In this document: piece after piece, positions 7,185-11,334 of the stretch | Layout of the letters: every line of letters starts with the position of its first letter | Position numbering within the stretch: position 1 is the stretch's first letter | Assembly (NCBI GenBank): GCA_900769115.1 | Contig: CAAGFJ010000091.1 | Coordinates: forward strand, 1 to 11,334 | DNA: 11,334 bases | Direction: 5' to 3' | Origin: Lachnospiraceae bacterium | GTDB lineage: Bacteria > Bacillota > Clostridia > Lachnospirales > Lachnospiraceae | The notes under the pieces: generated by a model | Database searches by the model: none | Told to the model about the DNA's origin: nothing | The model's input: only the letters and a program-made list of their open reading frames with translations | Made by a program: the position numbers and the translations under genes

Positions 7185-8692
7185 TTTTGCCGAAAACGCA
7201 ACCGGTTATGCCTTCTTGTATATAATGGCCGGTACTGCATAGTAAAAATAGGCTTACGCAGCGCAAAATCCTGAAACTCCCTCTCGTCATCAATACTTCC
7301 TGCAACCATGGGCATCATATATGGGATTCCGAAGCTTTCCAAAGACGACAAATGAATCCGGATCATCAACACTCCTAACATAATCCCGTACAATCCCCAT
7401 AACGATCCAAACAGAATCATAACAAATTTCAACAGACGAAAAGTAGATGAGAATTCTTCATTGGGAATAGCAAACGATGCGATTGCCGTCAATGCCACAA
7501 CAATCACAACAATCGTGCTGACCAGAGCGGCATCTACAGCAGCCTGCCCTACGATCAATCCCCCAACCACACCAATCGTATTACCCATCTGCCCAGGCAG
7601 CCGTATTCCTGCCTCCCTCAGCAACTCAAAAAGCAACTCCATCAACAGCACTTCTACTACAATCGGAAAGGTAACATCCCTTCTTGCACCCACAATAGCT
7701 AACAGAAAATCCGTCGGAAGCACCTGTGGGTAATAACAGGTGATCGCCACATATAATCCCGGAAGCAGCACGGTAATATATGCTGCAAGGTATCGCAGGC
7801 ATCTTGCAAATGTTCCCACTGCAAACCGATTGTAATAATCATCTGCCGCCTGAAAAAATGTATTAAAGGTTGTCGGTAGTATGATCACCTCCGGTGAATT
7901 GTCTACGACTAATACCACTCTGCCTTCCAGAATCGCAGATGCCGCCTTATCCGGTCGTTCCGTTGTCTGCACCTGTGGAAATGGCGAATACCATTTCTCC
8001 TCTAACAAATGTACCAGCATCCCACTATCATAGATTCCATCTATCTCAAAACCATCCAGCTTTTTCTGAATCTCCTGCAGTAAAGACGGATACACCAGAT
8101 CCTCCATATACATCAGTCCGTATACAGTACGGGAACGCTGTCCGAGCATTCCCTGTTTCAGCTTCATTTTCGGATCCTTGATTCTTCTTCGCAGCAGTGC
8201 CGTGTCGATGCGAAAATTCTCATTGAAGCTGTCCTTCGGCCCCTTTAACCCTGATTCCTTATCCGGCTCAGAAACCGCCCGGGTCGGAAACTTTTTGGTA
8301 GACAACACCATGGCTCGTTCCGAACCATCTACAAATATAGCAGTATCCCCTTTGAGCACAGCCGACACAGCCTCCATCATCTGTGTTTCTTCTACCAGAT
8401 CTACCGCCTCTGTCTGGTTGTGGAACAGCTTGTCAAAATCAATCTCCTTCGTCTGTCTCCACTCATATAATAACGGTCTGGTGATCGTGCGTTCCACCAT
8501 CTCATTATCTGCCAGACCATCAATATAGAGAATGTACATATCCACCCTCTGTGATTCTCTCTCCAGCCGGAACCGTTTCTTCACAATATCACCCCAGTCG
8601 TCAAACAATGACTCTAACACTTCAATATTGCGATCCAGATTCGCTGATATTGGCATCTCAATCTCATTCTGTTCGTTATATTCTATCTTCAT
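7181..8692 (-). CDS. GerA-family spore germination receptor A subunit
   Basis: This is the A subunit of a nutrient germinant receptor in the spore inner membrane; the family forms an oligomeric channel that responds to amino acids or sugars. The 503-residue protein has a large N-terminal soluble domain (about 1-285) with the conserved segment GPKDSFNENFRIDTALLRRR (151-170) and PFPQVQTTERPD (237-248). A C-terminal membrane domain follows with segments near 300-320, 325-355, 372-410 and 420-445, including the conserved GARRDVTFPIVVEVLLMELLFE region (335-356) and RLPGQMGNTIGVVGGLIVGQ (364-383). Length is normal for the family. The start has a modest GAGG site followed by seven T before the ATG. 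It is the first gene of a two-gene operon with the B-C fusion and overlaps it by four bases. Which germinant it senses cannot be told, so no numbered gene symbol is given. Confidence 0.95.
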   Translation of the reverse strand: MKIEYNEQNEIEMPISANLDRNIEVLESLFDDWGDIVKKRFRLERESQRVDMYILYIDGLADNEMVERTITRPLLYEWRQTKEIDFDKLFHNQTEAVDLVEETQMMEAVSAVLKGDTAIFVDGSERAMVLSTKKFPTRAVSEPDKESGLKGPKDSFNENFRIDTALLRRRIKDPKMKLKQGMLGQRSRTVYGLMYMEDLVYPSLLQEIQKKLDGFEIDGIYDSGMLVHLLEEKWYSPFPQVQTTERPDKAASAILEGRVVLVVDNSPEVIILPTTFNTFFQAADDYYNRFAVGTFARCLRYLAAYITVLLPGLYVAITCYYPQVLPTDFLLAIVGARRDVTFPIVVEVLLMELLFELLREAGIRLPGQMGNTIGVVGGLIVGQAAVDAALVSTIVVIVVALTAIASFAIPNEEFSSTFRLLKFVMILFGSLWGLYGIMLGVLMIRIHLSSLESFGIPYMMPMVAGSIDDEREFQDFALRKPIFTMQYRPLYTRRHNRLRFRQK

Positions 8693-8794
8693 AAAAAAAC
8701 CTCACGCATCTTACACCATTATAAAAGTATTGGTAAAATGTCTAGTCCTGCACATCTTTCCAATCCCGTCTACATATGTGTAGTATGCGTGAGG
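8692..8794 (-). terminator. Long-loop inverted repeat with T-run; possible read-through terminator for ispE-gntR
   Basis: CCTCACGCAT (8794-8785 on the minus strand) and ATGCGTGAGG (8709-8700) form a perfect 10-bp stem; the second arm is followed directly by TTTTTTT. The loop is about 75 nt and can itself fold a small hairpin (CTACA-CATA-TGTAG, 8783-8770). Only transcripts coming from gntR contain both arms. The sigma-G transcript starts inside the loop and lacks the first arm. The loop is far longer than in standard terminators, so function is uncertain. Confidence 0.4.
8718..8744 (-). promoter_or_regulatory. Possible second, vegetative-type promoter before gerA
   Basis: TAGACA (8744-8739) and TATAAT (8723-8718) are 15 nt apart on the minus strand. 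Each hexamer is good but the spacer is shorter than the normal 17. It may be fortuitous in an AT-rich leader. Confidence 0.25.
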
Positions 8795-8811
8795 TTGTAT
8801 TCCCTTATTCA
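8781..8811 (-). promoter_or_regulatory. Sigma-G promoter of the germination operon
   Basis: TGAATA (8811-8806) and CATACTA (8787-8781) are separated by exactly 18 nt, matching the B. subtilis sigma-G consensus (GHATR, about 18 nt, CATNHTA) at every defined position. Transcription would start near 8774, about 80 nt before the A-subunit ATG. Sigma-G is the late forespore factor that drives gerA-type operons, so position, spacing and gene agree. Confidence 0.8.
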
Positions 8812-8823
8812 TATGTCTACGCT

Positions 8824-9495
8824 TTACAGACTGTCCTGCATATTCTTGATCACGATCAGTTCCTGATTATATAAATGATGCCGCATAATCTCCTTTGCAG
8901 TCTTGACATCATTCATCAGAATCGCATTGGTAATATCATAATGTTCTTTCACTAACACATCATGATATGAAAAATCTTTCACATACTCTACCCGGTACCG
9001 ATATACCTGCTCCCGCAGATTATGTGCGATTCCAATCAGCCGTTGGTTCTCCGTTGCCTCAAAAATGGCATCATGAAACTTCACATCTCCGTCTACAATA
9101 TTCTGTACATGCTTTGTATCAATAGCCTCTTTGAAATCCATGCATGCCTTCTTAAGCTTCTCTTTTCCTTCTTCTGTAATTCTTGCACAGGCAAGTTCCA
9201 CAGAAAGCTCTTCAATTGCCGTCCGGACTTCTAACGCATCCCGCAGATCCTTTTCTGTAATACGTGCCACCTCGGCACCTTTTCTTGGAATCATCACAAC
9301 CAGACCCTCTAATTCCAACATCCGGATTGCTTCCCGCACCGGTGTCCGGCTTACACCGAGCTTATTGGCAATCTTAATCTCCATTAACCGTTCTCCGGGT
9401 GACAGCTCTCCTGTAATGATTGCCTGCCGCAATGCCTGAAATACAACATCCCGAAGGGGAAGATATTCGTTATTTGCATCGTATTTTAATTCCAT
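8824..9495 (-). CDS. GntR-family transcription regulator, FadR subfamily (FCD domain)
   Basis: A 223-residue DNA-binding repressor or activator that responds to a small carboxylate-type ligand. The winged helix-turn-helix is at about 14-75, with GELSPGERLMEIKIANKLGV and SRTPVREAIRMLELEGLV, the GntR hallmark. The FCD ligand domain is at about 86-212, with the expected metal-site residues D137, H141, H185 and H207. Length is typical. The start is fixed by AGGAGGG just upstream, which overlaps the ispE stop codon; only 12 nt separate the two genes, so they form one operon. A palindrome in the ispE promoter (10404-10426) is a likely binding site. The ligand and target genes cannot be told from sequence. 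Confidence 0.93.
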   Translation of the reverse strand: MELKYDANNEYLPLRDVVFQALRQAIITGELSPGERLMEIKIANKLGVSRTPVREAIRMLELEGLVVMIPRKGAEVARITEKDLRDALEVRTAIEELSVELACARITEEGKEKLKKACMDFKEAIDTKHVQNIVDGDVKFHDAIFEATENQRLIGIAHNLREQVYRYRVEYVKDFSYHDVLVKEHYDITNAILMNDVKTAKEIMRHHLYNQELIVIKNMQDSL

Positions 9496-9507
9496 GTACT
9501 TACCCTC

Positions 9508-10383
9508 CTATATATTCTGATGAAATGCATCCACTACATACACCTGCTTTGCCAACTGTTCATCCTGAATCACCTGCTTTACCTCTTCTGCTCGTTCTTC
9601 ATCTTCAAAAATACCAAACACAGTTGGTCCTGAACCACTCATAAGAGCATTTAGCGCACCGCCCTTTATCATCATTTGCTTAATCTCATCAATCACCGGA
9701 TACGCAGGTATGGTTACTGTCTCCAACACATTCTCTAACCGATCTGTTATCCCTCGTAAACTGCCTGCACGAATTGCCTCAATCATCCCATCGATATCCG
9801 GATGCTTCTCAATTCCCTGCGCATCCAGATGCTCATACACAAACTTGGTAGATACGGCAATTGGTGGCTTTGCGATCAATATCTTACATTCTGGTATAGA
9901 TGGCAACGGGGTAAGAATCTCACCAATTCCCTCTGATAAAGCAGTTCCCCTCATAATGCAGTACGGCACATCTGCTCCCAACTGAACACCTAACTCCATG
10001 AGCTGTTCCTTACCAAGCTGCAGACCAAACAGCTTAGAGGCACCTACCAGAGCCGCTGCACAATCGGTACTGCCACCTGCCATTCCTGCCGCAACCGGAA
10101 TGCATTTGAACAGGTCAATCTCTAACCCCTGCCGCACATGGTAGCGTTCTTTCAGCACCTTCACCGCCTGATAAACCAGATTGTTCTCATCCACCGGAAG
10201 GAATCCCAGATTCGTCTTCAATCGTATGGTATCCTCTTCCAGCAAACGAAATGTTAATTTATCAAATAATTTGACACTCTGCATAATCATACGGACTTCG
10301 TGATATCCGTCTTCCCGTCTACGAACAACATCCAATCCCAAATTAATCTTAGCATATGCCTTCAATTGTAACGTATCTGTCAT
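9508..10383 (-). CDS. ispE: 4-diphosphocytidyl-2-C-methyl-D-erythritol kinase
   Basis: Phosphorylates 4-diphosphocytidyl-2-C-methylerythritol with ATP in the MEP pathway to isopentenyl diphosphate, in the cytoplasm. It is a GHMP kinase: AYAKINLGLDV near the start (catalytic K12 by homology), the ATP-binding glycine-rich loop PVAAGMAGGSTDCAAAL (96-112), GADVPYCIMRGTA (136-148) with D138 the predicted catalytic base, and the C-terminal GHMP motif LMSGSGPTVFGIFE (247-260). The length of 291 residues is normal. GGAGGA lies 7 nt before the ATG. It is the first gene of a pair with the GntR regulator and is transcribed divergently from the gene at 10582. Confidence 0.96.
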   Translation of the reverse strand: MTDTLQLKAYAKINLGLDVVRRREDGYHEVRMIMQSVKLFDKLTFRLLEEDTIRLKTNLGFLPVDENNLVYQAVKVLKERYHVRQGLEIDLFKCIPVAAGMAGGSTDCAAALVGASKLFGLQLGKEQLMELGVQLGADVPYCIMRGTALSEGIGEILTPLPSIPECKILIAKPPIAVSTKFVYEHLDAQGIEKHPDIDGMIEAIRAGSLRGITDRLENVLETVTIPAYPVIDEIKQMMIKGGALNALMSGSGPTVFGIFEDEERAEEVKQVIQDEQLAKQVYVVDAFHQNI

Positions 10384-10403
10384 GATGATTCCTCCACTTC
10401 TCC

Positions 10404-10426
10404 AAATTGTATACTGTATACCATTT
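10404..10426. promoter_or_regulatory. Palindromic operator, probably for the GntR/FadR regulator
   Basis: Two GTATAC units flank a central T (GTATACTGTATAC, 10409-10421). The symmetry continues outward as AAAT and ATTT, so 10 of 11 base pairs of the 23-bp site match. FadR-subfamily regulators such as UxuR/ExuR and NanR bind GTATAC- or GGTATA-type sites. The site covers the expected transcription start of ispE. Regulation by the protein encoded at 8824-9495 is inferred. Confidence 0.6.
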
Positions 10427-10430
10427 ACAT

Positions 10431-10460
10431 ATTATATACCATATTTTAAGAGATAAACAA
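10431..10460 (-). promoter_or_regulatory. Sigma-A promoter of ispE-gntR
   Basis: TTGTTT (10460-10455) and TATAAT (10436-10431) are 18 nt apart on the minus strand. The -10 is perfect and the -35 partial. Transcription would begin near 10424, inside the palindrome described at 10404-10426, which would let a bound regulator block it. Confidence 0.55.
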
Positions 10461-10501
10461 TATTTTTTATGGATTTATTTGTAAAAAAATCTCAATTATG
10501 C

Positions 10502-10528
10502 TAATTTATCTGTAGAGAATACCGATAT
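10502..10528 (+). promoter_or_regulatory. Sigma-D (flagellar) type promoter
   Basis: TAAT (10502-10505) and ACCGATAT (10521-10528) are exactly 15 nt apart. The sigma-D pattern in Firmicutes is TAAA, 15 nt, GCCGATAA/T. The -10 matches 7 of 8 (GCCGATAT) and the -35 matches 3 of 4. A vegetative alternative (TATAGT at 10526-10531) has no good -35. Confidence 0.55.
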
Positions 10529-10581
10529 AGTATATAGAAGAGGCGAGTTCTCATCAAATTTTAACCAAGGAGGGTAATATT

Positions 10582-11190
10582 ATGGCAATCAGTAATGTAG
10601 GAAGCAGCACTTATACCAGTGAATTAGTTTCCAAGATCAAAGGCACTAGTACAGGCACGGAGGCTAAGACTAGCGAAGCCAGGACTGACGACACCGGAGT
10701 CGTATACGAACCAGGTAAGAACACAGAACAGACAAGTACTGCCAGGAAGAACACAAAGGTAGACAGCGACACTATCGCTAAGTTAAAAGCAGATGCAGAC
10801 GCAAGACTTTCCCAGTTACAGGGAATTGTAGAGCAATTGATCACTAAACAGGGGAAGACTGCAGACAACGCAAGCATCTGGAGTCAGTTCCGCCAAGGCA
10901 TATTAGATGGCAGTATTACCGTAGATGAAGCTACTGCCAAACAGGCACAGGAAGACATCTCTGAAGATGGCTACTGGGGCGTAAAGCAGACCTCAGAACG
11001 AATCTTAGATTTTGCAAAAGCTTTAACTGGTGGAGATTCCAGCAAAGTGGAAGAGATGCGGAACGCAATCGAGAAAGGATTTTCACAGGCTGCAAAGATG
11101 TGGGGCGATGAGCTTCCAGAGATTTCCCAGAAGACACATGAAGCAGTTATGAAGGGATTAGATGATTGGGCAAAAGAATCCGCCCAGTAA
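10582..11190 (+). CDS. Uncharacterised 202-residue soluble protein, possibly motility-linked
   Basis: I do not recognise a characterised family. The N-terminal third (about 1-60) is low in hydrophobic residues, rich in Thr, Ser, Lys and Glu, and probably disordered. A helical part starts near 60 (TIAKLKADADARLSQLQGIVEQLI). The C-terminal part (about 125-200) is compact and has the look of a conserved domain: EDGYWGVKQTSERILDFAKA, then EEMRNAIEKGFSQAAKMWG and LPEISQKTHEAVMKGLDDWA. This pattern recalls uncharacterised proteins found in motile bacteria, possibly the DUF5610 type, but that is memory, not a search. There is no signal peptide, membrane segment or cysteine. The start is clear: AAGGAGGG (10567-10574) lies 7 nt before the ATG. 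The upstream sigma-D-like promoter suggests expression with flagellar and chemotaxis genes. It stands alone, divergent from ispE. Confidence 0.8.
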   Translation: MAISNVGSSTYTSELVSKIKGTSTGTEAKTSEARTDDTGVVYEPGKNTEQTSTARKNTKVDSDTIAKLKADADARLSQLQGIVEQLITKQGKTADNASIWSQFRQGILDGSITVDEATAKQAQEDISEDGYWGVKQTSERILDFAKALTGGDSSKVEEMRNAIEKGFSQAAKMWGDELPEISQKTHEAVMKGLDDWAKESAQ

Positions 11191-11334
11191 AACAAACACC
11201 CTTGCACAGCGTAAGTGACGGACGCGCATGTCAGGAGTGTATGAGCCCGGCTTTGGGTGGTGTCATGTTGCCGCAGGCACATTCGCATTACGACTCGCAC
11301 GCAGCAGACACTAATACTCCTTATAATAAGCGAA
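11191..11334. other. Non-coding, GC-richer stretch with potential RNA structure
   Basis: No convincing gene is seen. The part 11205-11310 is clearly richer in G and C than the flanks. Nested pairings can be drawn: GGAGTGT (11234-11240) with ATACTCC (11314-11320), GGTGTC (11258-11263) with GACACT (11307-11312), and a local hairpin at 11265-11282 (ATGT-GCC against GGC-ACAT, one bulged T). It may be a small RNA, a dispersed intergenic repeat, or the start of a feature beyond the window. No T-run terminator is present on the plus strand. Confidence 0.35.

Noticed and set aside
10971..11300. Minus-strand frame of 109 codons over the orphan gene and its downstream region
   Set aside because: It begins with GTG, has no well-placed ribosome site, is mostly antisense to a well-supported gene and shows no domain pattern.
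1..11334. CRISPR arrays, tRNA or rRNA genes, known riboswitches
   Set aside because: No regularly spaced repeats, no cloverleaf-like stretch and no recognised aptamer core was seen on either strand.

Overview
The window looks like chromosomal DNA of a spore-forming, probably motile member of the Clostridia, most likely Lachnospiraceae. The evidence is the spore genes (a gerA-type germination operon and spoIIR), Shine-Dalgarno sites of the AGGAGG type, a long-form pyruvate kinase with a C-terminal PEP-utiliser domain, MEP-pathway isoprenoid synthesis (ispE), and a sigma-D-like promoter. The family is judged from protein style alone; the genus cannot be named.

Layout. An IS30-family insertion sequence fills about 1-1660. 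It carries one intact transposase, imperfect terminal inverted repeats and several internal repeats. Everything from 1690 to 10383 then reads on the minus strand. In transcription order (right to left) it is: ispE and a FadR-type GntR regulator as a tight pair (9508-10383, 8824-9495); a two-gene germination operon (gerA-type A subunit 7181-8692, then a B-C fusion 5292-7184); spoIIR (4355-5233); pyruvate kinase (2463-4223); and a CpXC zinc-ribbon protein (1690-2388). At the right end a divergent plus-strand gene (10582-11190) encodes a 202-residue protein of unknown function, followed by an unexplained, apparently structured stretch (11191-11334).

How the genes fit together. The germination operon makes a nutrient receptor of the forespore inner membrane. 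Normally it needs three proteins: A, a permease-like B and a lipoprotein C. Here B and a shortened C are one open frame, with a very basic cytoplasmic linker and an internal lipobox. Lipoprotein signal peptidase could therefore cut one polyprotein into both subunits. A near-perfect sigma-G promoter lies before the A gene. A 10-bp inverted repeat ending in seven T (in the sense direction) could stop read-through from the ispE-gntR unit while leaving the sigma-G transcript untouched. SpoIIR, the forespore signal that activates SpoIIGA and hence pro-sigma-E, follows directly.

The ispE-gntR unit has a TATAAT promoter with a near-perfect GTATAC-based palindrome just downstream. It looks like a FadR-family operator, so autoregulation is likely. 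The divergent orphan gene has a good sigma-D (flagellar) promoter match, which links it tentatively to motility.
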